The position numbers were made by a program, and so were the translations under genes. The notes beneath the pieces were generated by a model, which was not told where the DNA came from, searched no databases, and saw only the letters and a list, made by a program, of their open reading frames with translations. Positions 1 through 9,030 of a stretch of 52,389 nucleotides of DNA are shown here, one piece after another. Origin of the DNA: Comamonas thiooxydans (GTDB taxonomy: Bacteria > Pseudomonadota > Gammaproteobacteria > Burkholderiales > Burkholderiaceae_C); NCBI RefSeq assembly GCF_000964545.1, contig NZ_BBVD01000022.1:1-52389 (forward strand). Reading direction: 5' to 3'. Each line of letters opens with the position of its first letter. Position 1 is the first letter of the stretch.

Positions 1-1
1 C

Positions 2-301
2 GAAGAATTTGTGCTGCTATTGGCAGACATAACGCCGGAAGATGCAGAACTCATTGCGCAGCGAATCCAGCGTGATCTCGGGTCAAGAAATACCGTTCTT
101 CCAACCGGCCCCAAATTGACCATGAGCTTCGGAATTTCATTGATCACCAGGTCCTTCCAGTTTGAGCAAGCCATGAAGGAAGCCGATCGACTCCTTTACC
201 AAGCCAAGAATGCGGGGCGTGATCGGGTTCATGTATCGGGGTTTTCCTATCCAGACATATCTGTAGAAACTCATCAGCTATGGAACAGGCATGCCGCTTA
301 A
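2..301 (+). CDS. Diguanylate cyclase (GGDEF domain), C-terminal fragment
   Basis: The reading frame is open from the window edge and begins with EEF, the tail of a GG(D/E)EF active-site motif. About 96 further residues show the usual end of the GGDEF fold: MSFGIS (typically the strand after the active site), then ADRLLYQAKNAGRDRV, the classic A-D-x-x-L-Y-x-A-K-x-x-G-R-(N/D) closing helix. Such domains make cyclic di-GMP from two GTP in the cytoplasm. The N-terminus, including any sensor domain, lies outside the window, so the input signal is unknown. A GTG at 11 is not the true start. A tail of about 25 residues follows the domain. Enzyme activity is inferred only, since just the last part of the GGDEF motif is visible. 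Confidence 0.87.
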   Translation, partial: EEFVLLLADITPEDAELIAQRIQRDLGSRNTVLPTGPKLTMSFGISLITRSFQFEQAMKEADRLLYQAKNAGRDRVHVSGFSYPDISVETHQLWNRHAA

Positions 302-464
302 AAGACTCAGATAACAAGAGCCGTTCAATTGCCCAACCTAACGCCAGCTACTGAACGGGTCTTGCCAGCTTGCGGGATATCCATAATCAGGCGCTCTTCA
401 AGTCTGCTGCCTATTGCAGCCCCGATTCCACTTTCAAACCCAATGGTGTGGACACACCGCCCAT

Positions 465-707
465 TCAGTAAACGAGTGGGCTCGGCACACCAGTCTCGGG
501 AACTGATGTGATCGCTTGTACGACCTGGATTGGTGCTGCTTGCGCGGCCTCCAAGGACGTAAAAGTGTGCACAGTGATCACTCTGAAGCGCTTCGTGCCG
601 ACCTTGCAATCTATCGCCTTCGTCAAGACGAACGTACCAGCCAGCTCGGCACCCTGCTGTCTGACTTCAGTCCACACCTGAAAGCCATCTACTTCACGAT
701 TGCCCAT
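465..707 (-). CDS. Small hypothetical protein, 80 residues
   Basis: The ATG at 705-707 is preceded on the minus strand by AGGGAGAGG at good spacing, which supports this start over an in-frame one 18 bases upstream. The protein starts MGNREVDGFQVWTEVRQQGA and has mixed hydrophilic/aliphatic composition with no Cys, no signal peptide and no membrane segment. I do not recognise the family. It sits alone between the GGDEF fragment and DUF5990. The region also has open frames on the other strand, so the call rests on the ribosome binding site and protein-like composition. Confidence 0.42.
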   Translation of the reverse strand: MGNREVDGFQVWTEVRQQGAELAGTFVLTKAIDCKVGTKRFRVITVHTFTSLEAAQAAPIQVVQAITSVPETGVPSPLVY

Positions 708-795
708 CGTCCTCTCCCTAGGCAAGTGCAGCGCACATGAAATAAAGCGCCCGCGTCAACAAACGCACTACTGAAAAATTTCACCACAACACCCC

Positions 796-816
796 AGCCC
801 GCCACGCGGGCTTTTC
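796..816 (+). terminator. Rho-independent terminator-like hairpin
   Basis: AGCCCGC and GCGGGCT form a 7-bp GC-rich stem around a three-base loop, followed by a T-rich run on the plus strand. No plus-strand gene ends just upstream; the GGDEF gene stops about 500 bases earlier. It may belong to a lost gene or insulate the DUF5990 gene that ends at 860. Confidence 0.5.
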
Positions 817-859
817 TCATAAAGGGAGAAAATATGCATGCAAAGATTGATCCCGAAGG

Positions 860-1315
860 CTAAGCAACATCGTGCGCAATGCCCCAGACGACTGCATGCG
901 GCTTCAGCGAAGCGCAAACAGGGCCGCCGTCTCCCATCGTCCCTTGAACGCGTGCCTCAATGACTCCTCCAGAGGAGAGCGCGGCGTCAACGACTTCCTG
1001 GGGAATAGACGCCAGCTTCAGCTTGGCGCGACGAGTCCAGGGCGAGCCTGCCTGCCCCGCAAGGGTGCCGGAATTGATGTAAACGAAACGTTCGGAAGAT
1101 GGGCCCTGAGCGAACTCACCCAAGAAATTGACTGCACCTGTCGAGAGGGGCAAACCCAGGCGAAGCGAGAACTCGAACCGAAGAGGCTCGTGCTGGCCAT
1201 CCATTGGATCGAGCAAACCCGACCTGCCGCGTTGCACTGCGAACCGAACATCAAGCGGAGTATTCACCACCAGTATTCGTATACGAACGGACTGTGCGGA
1301 GTTGTCTTTGCTCAT
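860..1315 (-). CDS. DUF5990 family protein
   Basis: About 151 residues from MSKDNSAQ; an alternative start lies two codons upstream. The N-terminal strand RIRILVVNTPLDVRFAVQRG, the central NFLGEFAQGPSSERFVYIN and the segment SGTLAGQ match my memory of the DUF5990 family, soluble bacterial proteins of unknown function that are often single-domain. There is no signal peptide or membrane segment. It stands alone on the minus strand, beside the integrase pseudogene. No function can be assigned. The family call is from memory of its conserved motifs. Confidence 0.72.
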   Translation of the reverse strand: MSKDNSAQSVRIRILVVNTPLDVRFAVQRGRSGLLDPMDGQHEPLRFEFSLRLGLPLSTGAVNFLGEFAQGPSSERFVYINSGTLAGQAGSPWTRRAKLKLASIPQEVVDAALSSGGVIEARVQGTMGDGGPVCASLKPHAVVWGIAHDVA

Positions 1316-1395
1316 GACCACAAACTGCTTTCACTGCTGGATTTCAACGGTCTCTGAAGGCTCTCACTGTACATGCGTAAAGACGTAATGCAGCT

Positions 1396-2008
1396 GCCAG
1401 TTCATTCGGCAAACGGCAAAGGCCAGCGACTATGTGGGGACGTCGTTCAGCGCGGCTGAGCGCGAGGCCATCCTCAAGGCCTGCCGCCCCGACGAAAGGC
1501 CCATGCTCCAGTTTTGGTTTGAGACGGGCCGGCGCCCAGGCGGGCTGCAGGCGTTGCAGTGGAGCCACATCGATTGGGAACGAGCTATTGCCCGTATAGA
1601 ACTCAATCAGGTCACAGGCGTAATCAAAGAGCCCAAGACAGCCGCCGGCATCTGAGATGTGGAGCTATCCGCCGAAGCACTCGCAGCGCTGCGCGCCCAG
1701 TGCCCTATCTCTGAGCTCAAGGACGAGCGTGTCTGGCTCAACCCTCGCACGGGAGAACCATGGAGCACCGACGCCCAGATCCGCAAGACGCTCTGGCAGC
1801 CGGCCTGCAAACGCACCGAGGTGGAGTATCGGAATCCCTATCAGGTCCGTCATACCTATGCCTCGGCCTTGCTGACGGCCGGCGCCAATCCATGGTACGT
1901 TGCCAGCCAGGTGGGGCAGAGGAAGTGGAGATGGTGTTCCGGACGTATGGCAAGTTCATCCAGGAGGACTACCAGAAGCCGAAACCGGCCCTGCGAGCTG
2001 TCAGCTGA
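1396..2008 (+). pseudogene. Tyrosine recombinase (phage-type integrase), decayed
   Basis: The catalytic domain of a tyrosine site-specific recombinase can be read through two lesions. The first part contains ETGRRPGGLQALQWSHIDW, which holds the first catalytic Arg region. An in-frame TGA at 1653-1655 interrupts GI-stop-DVELSAEAL; relatives normally have Arg there, so a CGA to TGA change is likely. Reading continues through YQVRHTYASALLTAGANPWY, the second catalytic box (R-H-T). Near 1915 the frame shifts, and the last part, VEMVFRTYGKFIQEDYQKP, includes the presumed nucleophile Tyr. The N-terminal DNA-binding half is absent. It probably once mobilised the neighbouring cargo; it cannot now make an intact enzyme. 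Confidence 0.87.
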
Positions 2009-2070
2009 GACCGGTGCATTCCGCGTGCACTTTCCGTGCATTCTTGCGCACCAGCCTGCACCATCTAGAC

Positions 2071-2116
2071 AAAAGAAAACCGCCCTACACCTAGCATTTA
2101 CTTGGTGTAGGGCGGT
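2071..2116 (-). terminator. Rho-independent terminator below the restriction/PHP module
   Basis: A perfect 13-bp stem, ACCGCCCTACACC with GGTGTAGGGCGGT, surrounds a 12-base loop at 2092-2103. On the minus strand it is followed by TTTTCTTTT. It lies about 255 bases below the stop of the PHP-ATPase gene and is the first strong hairpin in that direction. The bases between (2117-2370) are AT-rich and show no gene. Confidence 0.75.
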
Positions 2117-2370
2117 GGGCTGGCGTCTATCGAATCATGATCCCCGAACCCCATGGAATAACAATTTTATGAAAAATATCCATGCAATTGTTCCCCATGT
2201 TGTTCCCCCGCATAGCCTTAATTAAGCTTGAACTGCTTTGGAAAGAATGATTCAATTCCTAGCTGAATTGAATACTTGTATACATCTGACTACATCGCTT
2301 TTCTTTGCATTTAAACAGCTTCTAGGCAAAGAATCGACCTCAGCAATGTGCTGATCCACTTCACGACCAC

Positions 2371-5025
2371 TTAGAACTCGTACTTCTCTTTTCGCTGGAC
2401 GAAGGCGTCACGGCCGCCTTCCAGAATGCTGGCCACCTGATCTCGAATAACGGGAACGTCAATCGAGCCTTGTGCTTCCTGCCCGAGACAACCTTGGTTC
2501 TCAGCGGCCGTGAAAACGCCAATCCACTCGGCATCACCGAACACCGGGATGTTCGCGTTGTGTGTCGCGAACAAGAACTGCCGACTGGTTTTTGCCTCCC
2601 TCAACTCGGCGACGATCCGATCTGCGATGAAGGCGTTGTCAAGGTTGTCCTCCGGCTGATCCATGAGAAGGGGATCAACGCTCTCAAGCAATAGCATGTG
2701 CAGGATTGCAGTGCACTGCTGGCCCGTAGAAAGCTTGTTGAGCGGCCGGAATACCGCATCGGCTTGGCCGTGCGCGACATTCAAGAAGATGTCCACGCGA
2801 TGCTCCAGCTCCAAGGCCTCCAACTCCATGAGCTGAGACGACTGGAGCTTGGTGAGTGCGTCGGCCACCATCTCCGTGACGCCCCAATCAAGCTGCACGT
2901 CGGCAGACCCTTTCTGAATCGACTGGGCCAGCGACAACGGGCTGATCGTCTCAGCATCCTCAATGAACGCAAGCCGCTTTTCACCTACGCCATCCAACTT
3001 GCATCCAAGCAGGAACGCCATCAATGGCGTGCGGTCAGCCTCCGGCACGATTTCCACCTTGAGCTTGCCCTCAAGTCGTCTGTTCAGCTTCTTCCCGGCC
3101 TTCTGCAACGCCTGTATGCGTTGCGCACGCAAATCAGACAGCTCGGCCAACAGGTTGCGCCGTTCCTGACGAAAGGTGTCGCGCTGGGACTCGTGCGTAG
3201 TCGCCCGCGACTTCATGGGCTTGATGCGCTCGATCTCCCCCATCAACTTCTGATAGGCAACACCGACCTCCTGCCCGCTCTTTCCAGCAGTGGCGGGCAA
3301 CGTCCGCAGCGCCTTCTCCAACTCAACATCGTGCTCCTGAATCGCCTGCTGCCATGCGCCATGCTGGGTTGTGAGCTGTGCCGCCTTGTCATCAAGCAAG
3401 GCCTGCATGGCGGCCAGATGGTCGGTGAACCCCTGCCTGAGAACATCCAGCGCCGTGCGCATGGCGAGCAACTGAGCGGCGTCAGGCAACCCCTCAAGAG
3501 CCTCATCGTTGATGAAGTCAAGGTCAGGAACGCTGTCACGCAGGTCTGAAAGGGCGTCGCGAAAGCTCTGTACGCCCTCGGTCACGGTCTTGGCAATCTC
3601 TCGCTCGCGCGCGAGCAATGAGGTCTTGGCCAGCTTCTCCTTGATCCCCAGCTCGTCAAAACCGCGAAGCTGCTCTTCCAGCTTGGGCAAGCGCTCAAGC
3701 TGCGCATTCAGATCATCAAGATCGCTCAGGGACTTCGTGAGCTTCTGCTGGTTCTCCTTCAAACGCCTATGCACGTCGGAGCTCTTCGCCTCGTATTCCC
3801 CGTCTTGAGGAAGAAAGCGATCCAGCAACTGCACTCGGCTGGTTTCATCTTGGGCCAGCTCGTAAATCTCGTTCTGTCCATAAATGTCGATGCCCGGCAG
3901 CAAGTCGCGCGGAAGCAGGGTCGAGACGTTGCCATCCATGTCACGCACCATCGGCGGCTCGTTATGACGGCGCGAGATGGTGTACTGCTTGCCGTTCTGT
4001 GCAGAGGAAACCACTGTCAGCTCAACCCGGCCGGCCGAACGGCCAAGGTTCTCCTTGATGATCTCTTGGTGGAGCTTCTGCGCCTGTTTGCCTTTGGGTG
4101 GCAAGTCCAAGGCGAAGCGCAGACATTCGAGCAAGGTGGACTTACCCGTTCCACGGCCGCCGATCACCGTGTTGAGATGGTCGGAAAAATCCACCCGGAT
4201 GCCATCCAGGTAGCCACCAGCCACCGTCATGCGTGCCACCTTGCCAATCGGGCTTTGGGCCTGCTGAGAGTTAAGGCGGATTCGCGATCCCGGATCGAGG
4301 AAGGCAACCTTGAACGCCGCGAAGTTGGGCCGCGTCATCTTGATAAGGCAAGTGGCACCGGGTTGCTCCAATTCATCCGGCTTTGCGACATCCTTGGCAT
4401 TGATGACAGCTACGGGCCTCTCGCGCCGGTATGCATCATCCTTGTTCAGCAGCACCCTGCGGTAGAAGTCACTTTCCACTCCCGCCAAGTCATCTATCGA
4501 CCCAGGAATCTGGGCTGCGCGGAGCTTGTGGAGCTTCCACACATGGTTGAGCCGATTTTTTAGAAGCCCACTGTCCGACGTACAGTGCGCAGCATAGATG
4601 AAGCCTCCGAGTTGATCGACCTTCTCAATCAGTTGCTCTGAACTCAATCGAGACGGGCGAACACCGTCTGTTGGATCAAGAAGATCTAGATTACCAAGAT
4701 AGCGTTCGAGTTGCTGCCCCGTGGTTTCCTCGGAGAACAGACAGACGTAATGGGTCTTGTCGTTCGAGGCGATCTCGAAGCCAGGAAACACCACGATCCC
4801 GTGCGGCTGTAGCACCTGACGCAGAGCATCGACGCTGGCCACGCTGCCGTGGTCGGCTAAACCGACAACCTTGATGCCCAGCTTAAGGCACTTTTGGAGC
4901 AGCGCTTGGTTGTAGCCGCCCTCATCCAGCCCATGATCGCCTCCCCTGTAGGTGCCGTTGTAGCCAACAGGATTGACCTGTAGCGCGCAGAGCCAAAATC
5001 TCGCGTAAGTGTATTGATCGCTCAT
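2371..5025 (-). CDS. PHP-domain / SMC-like ATPase (TrlF-type), putative defence protein
   Basis: 884 residues; the ATG follows a strong GGGAGGA site. Residues 1-250 resemble a PHP phosphoesterase domain: GLADHG at 55-60 matches the second metal motif, but the usual first His-x-His motif is not visible, replaced by GYNGTYRGGDHG around 21-32. An ABC/SMC-type ATPase follows: Walker A GGRGTGKST (289-297), a helical middle rich in Glu, Gln, Lys and Leu (about 420-640, probably coiled coil), signature LSTGQQ (765-770), Walker B LLMDQPEDNLD and a switch His in ATHN (about 820). Proteins of this build often sit next to DNA methyltransferases in defence islands. Here the gene lies 88 bases below a type IIG-like enzyme on the same strand. 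Role in phage defence is inferred; the substrate of the PHP part is unknown. Confidence 0.83.
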   Translation of the reverse strand: MSDQYTYARFWLCALQVNPVGYNGTYRGGDHGLDEGGYNQALLQKCLKLGIKVVGLADHGSVASVDALRQVLQPHGIVVFPGFEIASNDKTHYVCLFSEETTGQQLERYLGNLDLLDPTDGVRPSRLSSEQLIEKVDQLGGFIYAAHCTSDSGLLKNRLNHVWKLHKLRAAQIPGSIDDLAGVESDFYRRVLLNKDDAYRRERPVAVINAKDVAKPDELEQPGATCLIKMTRPNFAAFKVAFLDPGSRIRLNSQQAQSPIGKVARMTVAGGYLDGIRVDFSDHLNTVIGGRGTGKSTLLECLRFALDLPPKGKQAQKLHQEIIKENLGRSAGRVELTVVSSAQNGKQYTISRRHNEPPMVRDMDGNVSTLLPRDLLPGIDIYGQNEIYELAQDETSRVQLLDRFLPQDGEYEAKSSDVHRRLKENQQKLTKSLSDLDDLNAQLERLPKLEEQLRGFDELGIKEKLAKTSLLAREREIAKTVTEGVQSFRDALSDLRDSVPDLDFINDEALEGLPDAAQLLAMRTALDVLRQGFTDHLAAMQALLDDKAAQLTTQHGAWQQAIQEHDVELEKALRTLPATAGKSGQEVGVAYQKLMGEIERIKPMKSRATTHESQRDTFRQERRNLLAELSDLRAQRIQALQKAGKKLNRRLEGKLKVEIVPEADRTPLMAFLLGCKLDGVGEKRLAFIEDAETISPLSLAQSIQKGSADVQLDWGVTEMVADALTKLQSSQLMELEALELEHRVDIFLNVAHGQADAVFRPLNKLSTGQQCTAILHMLLLESVDPLLMDQPEDNLDNAFIADRIVAELREAKTSRQFLFATHNANIPVFGDAEWIGVFTAAENQGCLGQEAQGSIDVPVIRDQVASILEGGRDAFVQRKEKYEF

Positions 5026-5113
5026 ATTCCTCCCTGATTTCTACAGTTGCGATGCATGGCGACGCGCTACAGGACTATCGGCTGCACCTGCTATTGGTTT
5101 TCCGTCATCGAAC

Positions 5114-8100
5114 TCATTGCTGGCGAAGTGCGATTTCAGCTTCAATGATTTCAGCAGCAGCAGCCCTGACCTTGGCAACGATATTGGCCCGCTTCTTAGA
5201 GTCATGCTCTTGATGGGCCTGCTTCACTAACTCAGCAAGCGCCTTATGCTCGGGCAAATTAGCGTCATACGCAGGCAGACTCACATGCTTGAAGATGTCG
5301 CCCATATTGGTTGCCACGTTGTGCGCCTCGATCATCTCCTTGACGATCTCCGAGTGCAGCAATCCGCACAAATAAAAGGCTGGCTCCGGTTGGTCGAAGT
5401 CGGCAAAGTAGAGCTTGTGGTCAGGAACATAAACACGCTGCCCGTAGCCCGGCACAGACCCAGACGCCACGACGGCCGCAGAAAAGTCGCCCGTCATCTC
5501 GGCCCAAATCACCTTATAGGGTGCGAAGGTGTAGTCGCCCACGTTGTAGATTGCGAAGAAAGGAGCTCCCTTCATGCGCGTCCTGAAGGTGGAACGCGAC
5601 TCCAAAAATGACTTGTAGGCCTTGAAAAAATTGAATGTCTTAGGATTCGTGTGACTGCTGTAGCGCGCCGCAGCGCTGTCCAATGAAGCCCGATCAATGC
5701 CCTTATTCGGCACGAAAGCATAGAGCGTGTTCTCCGGCAGAAAATAGCATGGATGGAGGTCGCCTGCACCCTTTGCCAGGGGAAACAAGCTCTCAGCCTC
5801 AACCCAGAATTCGCGCGGCTGCCCCAAGTCGGTTTTGCCTTCATGTGGCCGAGTTCGCACCTTGACCGTCTTTGTTGCGGGGTTCGAGTCAATGACATCC
5901 ACAAAATAGACGCCATTCAGGTCAGTCGTGATGCCCTTACGGCCGTTGACCCAAGTAGAGGGGCCAAACATCGGCTGACATGCGGCGAAGTGCCCCGGCT
6001 TCATGATGGCCCAAGGAGCCCCCTCCATAGTCTGCGAGACGGGATTGGCCTCCATCTGAATCACATCCACAAGATCAGTCACCTCTGCACGATGTAGACG
6101 TGGGTCGATTGCCTTCAAGCGAGCCACTTGACCGCCGCGCCCCTTCTTCGGATTGCCTGCTTTGTCGGTCTTGGGCTTGCCAAGCCAGACCCGGTAGTCC
6201 AACGGATAGCGGGTCGTCCCCCCTATCTTCTTCGTGAACATGGCGACAGCCGTTTTATTCGCCGCGTCTGGAAACGGCTTTAGCTCCTTCATGTCATCGA
6301 TGGAGATAGGCACCAAGCGGTCGGTTGCATTGATACGGAAGCGCCGGAAGCCTTGCGACGAAGGCGACTGGAACACCGTCTGCGTGATGACAAACACCAA
6401 CCGTCCATCTTCGACCAGCCATTTGTCAGCCGTCGTGTAGGTGATGATGGCGGAAATGTCTAACTCGTTGCCACCGTGGAATTTGGTGTCCGAGAAGATG
6501 GCGTACTTTTCGCAGGTCGGCTTAGCTCGGTTCCGGTATGCCTCTGGGAGATTCGACCATCGTACCCAAGGCGGATTACCAACAATGGCATCAAACTGTC
6601 CGGCAGTAGCTGACCAAAAGAAGTTGCGCACGATCCTGAACCAAATACCGTTCCAGTTCTGCCGATGCAGTGCGAGCACTTGGTCATAGGTCGTCTTGAG
6701 GTGGTCATTCCACTCATCGGCCTGCGCCTTGCTCAGTATCTTGGCTTTCACCAGCGCCTTAGAGACGGGCGGGAATTCAGTGTCGTTTTCAACCTCTTCT
6801 CCCATGAACTGGAATACTTTGTCGAGCAACACGCGATCACGCGCCAAGTCAGTAGGTAGAACAACTTGCAGATTTGCTTGCTGGCTGCCAATGCTGTACT
6901 CAACCACCTTTTGATCGCCGTCAGGGTGGGGGGCAGGGGAGTACACCGCATCAGCTAAGAGAACGGGAATCTCAACGTCTTTACCCTTGCACTGCTGCAA
7001 CAAGTCTGCGATAGCGATCAGGAAGTTGACGCGAGAGGATTGCACAGCAAGCGGGTTGAGGTCGAAGCCCCAGACCGTCGTGGTCAGCATGTCCACGGTC
7101 TGCTCAGCAGTCCATCCCGCCGTCAGCGCTGCTCGGCGCTTCTGCTCAATAGCTTCCAGCAGGAACGAACCAGACCCACATGTCGGGTCAAGTAGCCGAG
7201 CAGCAAGCCACTTGTCTCGCTTGTAGCCGAGCTTTGCCACAGAGTGCTCGACCAACCAGTCCGGCGTGTAGAACTCGCCAAGGCTCTTGCGCAATTCCTC
7301 CGGCACCAAGTCCTGATAGAAGTCACGCAGAACATCGCGCGAGCGGCCGGTCTTCTTGATGGTATCGAAGCGATAGACCGAAAGCTGGGCCAGCAAGGTG
7401 CGAATCGCCAAGCACATCGACGTGCGAATCGCCTTCTTGGTTGTAGCATCCAGATACCAACTAAAGATGGCTTCTTCGACAAAGCCATGCAAGCCGACTG
7501 CGTTGAAGAACCCGCCGTTCTCGATATCCGAGCGTAGTGCCTCAATCAGGGCTTCGTCCGATCCGAGAGCCAGTAACTCATGGATCAGGGAAGTGCTTGA
7601 CGCCATGCCATGTGCAGCCACGATCTCGGCCGCGATCAGCTTCATCAGCAGAGAATGAAAGGTGTGGGTAACGAAAAGCTTGGCTGGCAAGTCAATGGCA
7701 GCCGGGCCTGCGAAGTCAAATCCCAATGACCCATTGATCTTCTTGCGCTGTTGAATGCTGAGGTCAGCGGCCTGCCCATACAAGGTTGCCCATTCCTCGA
7801 AGAGCATCTTGATTTTGCGGTTGCCGGGCTGCCCAAGAGCGTCAGCAAGAGCATTGGACAGTTCCTGCATGAACTCGCAGCCTGTCTCGGATAGATGACC
7901 AAAGTCCTCGGCTAGGTTCTCCGATGTGATGGCTCGCCGGAAATTTGCTCTCAGCGCATCTACCACCATCTGGAAGGCAATGGTCGAGAACGGCATCAGT
8001 GGCTGGTGAACGATCTTTCCGCCTTGGACTTGGGCAAAGCCCACATGATCGCCGTCGATGGCAATACCGATGTAGTCCTTCTCATCCAGCCCTTGCTCAG

Positions 8101-8371
8101 CAGCCAAGCGGGGGATGTATTTCAAGAGGCGACCATCGGTCGCCTCAATGAACTTCGGACTTGTCTCACTCCCCTTGAAGAGACCGGGGCCTTTGAACTC
8201 GATGACGACGTTGTTGTAGCTAGAGTCGCGCTTGGCTCTCTCCGCGTCCAAGTCGATCTGCAAGGCCTCTTCAAGCCCCTTCATCCATGCGTGGCGTACT
8301 TCTTCCTCGTTGACCCACTGCTTGCGGCGGCGATTGATTAGGTCGTAGCCCCTCTTGGTATTGGTGTCCAT
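5114..8371 (-). CDS. Type IIG-like restriction enzyme/adenine methyltransferase fusion
   Basis: 1085 residues from MDTNTKRGYD, an ATG preceded by AGAAGGA. Residues 49-60 (D-S-S-Y-N-N-V-V-I-E-F-K) resemble the D...ExK core of a PD-(D/E)xK nuclease. A helical linker follows, then an Eco57I-type N6-adenine methyltransferase: motif X region LGEFYTPDWLVEHSV (364-378), S-adenosylmethionine motif I LLDPTCGSGSFLL (393-405) and catalytic NPPW (599-602). The remaining 480 residues should hold the DNA-recognition domain. Size and order fit type IIG enzymes that cut and methylate in one chain. It lies 16 bases below the serine recombinase and 88 above the PHP-ATPase, all on one strand, so co-transcription is likely. 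Nuclease activity is less certain than methylation. A BREX PglX-like protein is the main alternative, but no other BREX genes are present. Confidence 0.86.
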   Translation of the reverse strand: MDTNTKRGYDLINRRRKQWVNEEEVRHAWMKGLEEALQIDLDAERAKRDSSYNNVVIEFKGPGLFKGSETSPKFIEATDGRLLKYIPRLAAEQGLDEKDYIGIAIDGDHVGFAQVQGGKIVHQPLMPFSTIAFQMVVDALRANFRRAITSENLAEDFGHLSETGCEFMQELSNALADALGQPGNRKIKMLFEEWATLYGQAADLSIQQRKKINGSLGFDFAGPAAIDLPAKLFVTHTFHSLLMKLIAAEIVAAHGMASSTSLIHELLALGSDEALIEALRSDIENGGFFNAVGLHGFVEEAIFSWYLDATTKKAIRTSMCLAIRTLLAQLSVYRFDTIKKTGRSRDVLRDFYQDLVPEELRKSLGEFYTPDWLVEHSVAKLGYKRDKWLAARLLDPTCGSGSFLLEAIEQKRRAALTAGWTAEQTVDMLTTTVWGFDLNPLAVQSSRVNFLIAIADLLQQCKGKDVEIPVLLADAVYSPAPHPDGDQKVVEYSIGSQQANLQVVLPTDLARDRVLLDKVFQFMGEEVENDTEFPPVSKALVKAKILSKAQADEWNDHLKTTYDQVLALHRQNWNGIWFRIVRNFFWSATAGQFDAIVGNPPWVRWSNLPEAYRNRAKPTCEKYAIFSDTKFHGGNELDISAIITYTTADKWLVEDGRLVFVITQTVFQSPSSQGFRRFRINATDRLVPISIDDMKELKPFPDAANKTAVAMFTKKIGGTTRYPLDYRVWLGKPKTDKAGNPKKGRGGQVARLKAIDPRLHRAEVTDLVDVIQMEANPVSQTMEGAPWAIMKPGHFAACQPMFGPSTWVNGRKGITTDLNGVYFVDVIDSNPATKTVKVRTRPHEGKTDLGQPREFWVEAESLFPLAKGAGDLHPCYFLPENTLYAFVPNKGIDRASLDSAAARYSSHTNPKTFNFFKAYKSFLESRSTFRTRMKGAPFFAIYNVGDYTFAPYKVIWAEMTGDFSAAVVASGSVPGYGQRVYVPDHKLYFADFDQPEPAFYLCGLLHSEIVKEMIEAHNVATNMGDIFKHVSLPAYDANLPEHKALAELVKQAHQEHDSKKRANIVAKVRAAAAEIIEAEIALRQQ

Positions 8372-8387
8372 CGTTGTCCTTCTGTTT

Positions 8388-8972
8388 TCAGTTCTGCCGC
8401 TTCGGCTCGGGCCGCCCAATAGGAGCTACCTTGTAAATTGTGGTTCGCGAGACACCGTACAGCTCGGCGATTCGACCTATGGGGAGCTTCTGCGCGTCCA
8501 CCATCTCGTTGATCTCTTTGATCTGGGCCTCGGTGAGCTTCGGCTTCCGCCCGCCGGCGCGGCCCCTGGCGCGGGCTGCGGCAAGGCCTGCGCGGGTGCG
8601 CTCGCGGATCAGGTCACGCTCCATCTCGGCGAACATGCCGAACATCGCGTACATGGCCTTACCCATCGTCGAATCGTCGAACACGACTCGCGGCTGCAAC
8701 AGCTCGATATACACGCCAGCAGCACGCAGCCTGTCGGCGATCTGCACAAGGTCGGAGAGAGAACGGCCCAGCCGGTCGAGCTTCCAGACCACCAAGGTGT
8801 CGCCACGCCGTAAGCGCCGCAGGCACTCGGCGAGCTGCGGCCGGTCAGCGTTCTTGCCACTGGCCGTTTCCTCGTACACGTCGTCGCACCCGGCTTGCCT
8901 GAGAGCATCCCTCTGCAAGTCCGGGTTCTGGTCACTTGTCGAGACACGCGCGTATCCGATGCGCTGCTCCAT
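8388..8972 (-). CDS. Serine recombinase, resolvase/invertase family
   Basis: 194 residues, the usual length for Tn3-type resolvases and DNA invertases. The N-terminus RIGYARVSTSDQN carries the catalytic Ser; ExASGKNADRPQL and VWKLDRLGRSLSDL (catalytic Arg region) follow. The long E-helix region is MFAEMERDLIRERTRAGL, and the C-terminus is a Hin-type helix-turn-helix (IGRIAELYGVSRTTIYKV). It cuts DNA at a short palindromic site and forms a transient phosphoserine link. No transposase gene is present beside it, so it is probably a leftover or independent recombinase. A 28-base palindrome lies 30 bases upstream of the start codon and may be its binding site. Confidence 0.92.
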   Translation of the reverse strand: MEQRIGYARVSTSDQNPDLQRDALRQAGCDDVYEETASGKNADRPQLAECLRRLRRGDTLVVWKLDRLGRSLSDLVQIADRLRAAGVYIELLQPRVVFDDSTMGKAMYAMFGMFAEMERDLIRERTRAGLAAARARGRAGGRKPKLTEAQIKEINEMVDAQKLPIGRIAELYGVSRTTIYKVAPIGRPEPKRQN

Positions 8973-9002
8973 TGGCCGTCCCCGCCCTCAAGGCACAAAA
9001 AA

Positions 9003-9030
9003 TGTCCAGCAAAGGTGTGTTTGCTGGACG
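9003..9030. promoter_or_regulatory. 28-base palindrome, probable resolvase subsite
   Basis: GTCCAGCAAA and TTTGCTGGAC are perfect 10-base arms around GGTGTG. The span of about 28 bases equals the usual size of a resolvase dimer site, and it lies in the recombinase promoter region, where res sites normally sit. A looser half-site (TGTCCAACAAA) occurs near 9100. The role is inferred from symmetry, size and place. Confidence 0.5.

Noticed and set aside
872..1357. Plus-strand frame opposite DUF5990
   Set aside because: The minus-strand frame has the recognisable family motifs; the plus-strand product is Arg/Cys-rich and unlike any family.
5114..8972. BREX or DISARM system
   Set aside because: A large methyltransferase is present, but no PglZ, BrxC, BrxL, DrmA or helicase gene is found nearby.
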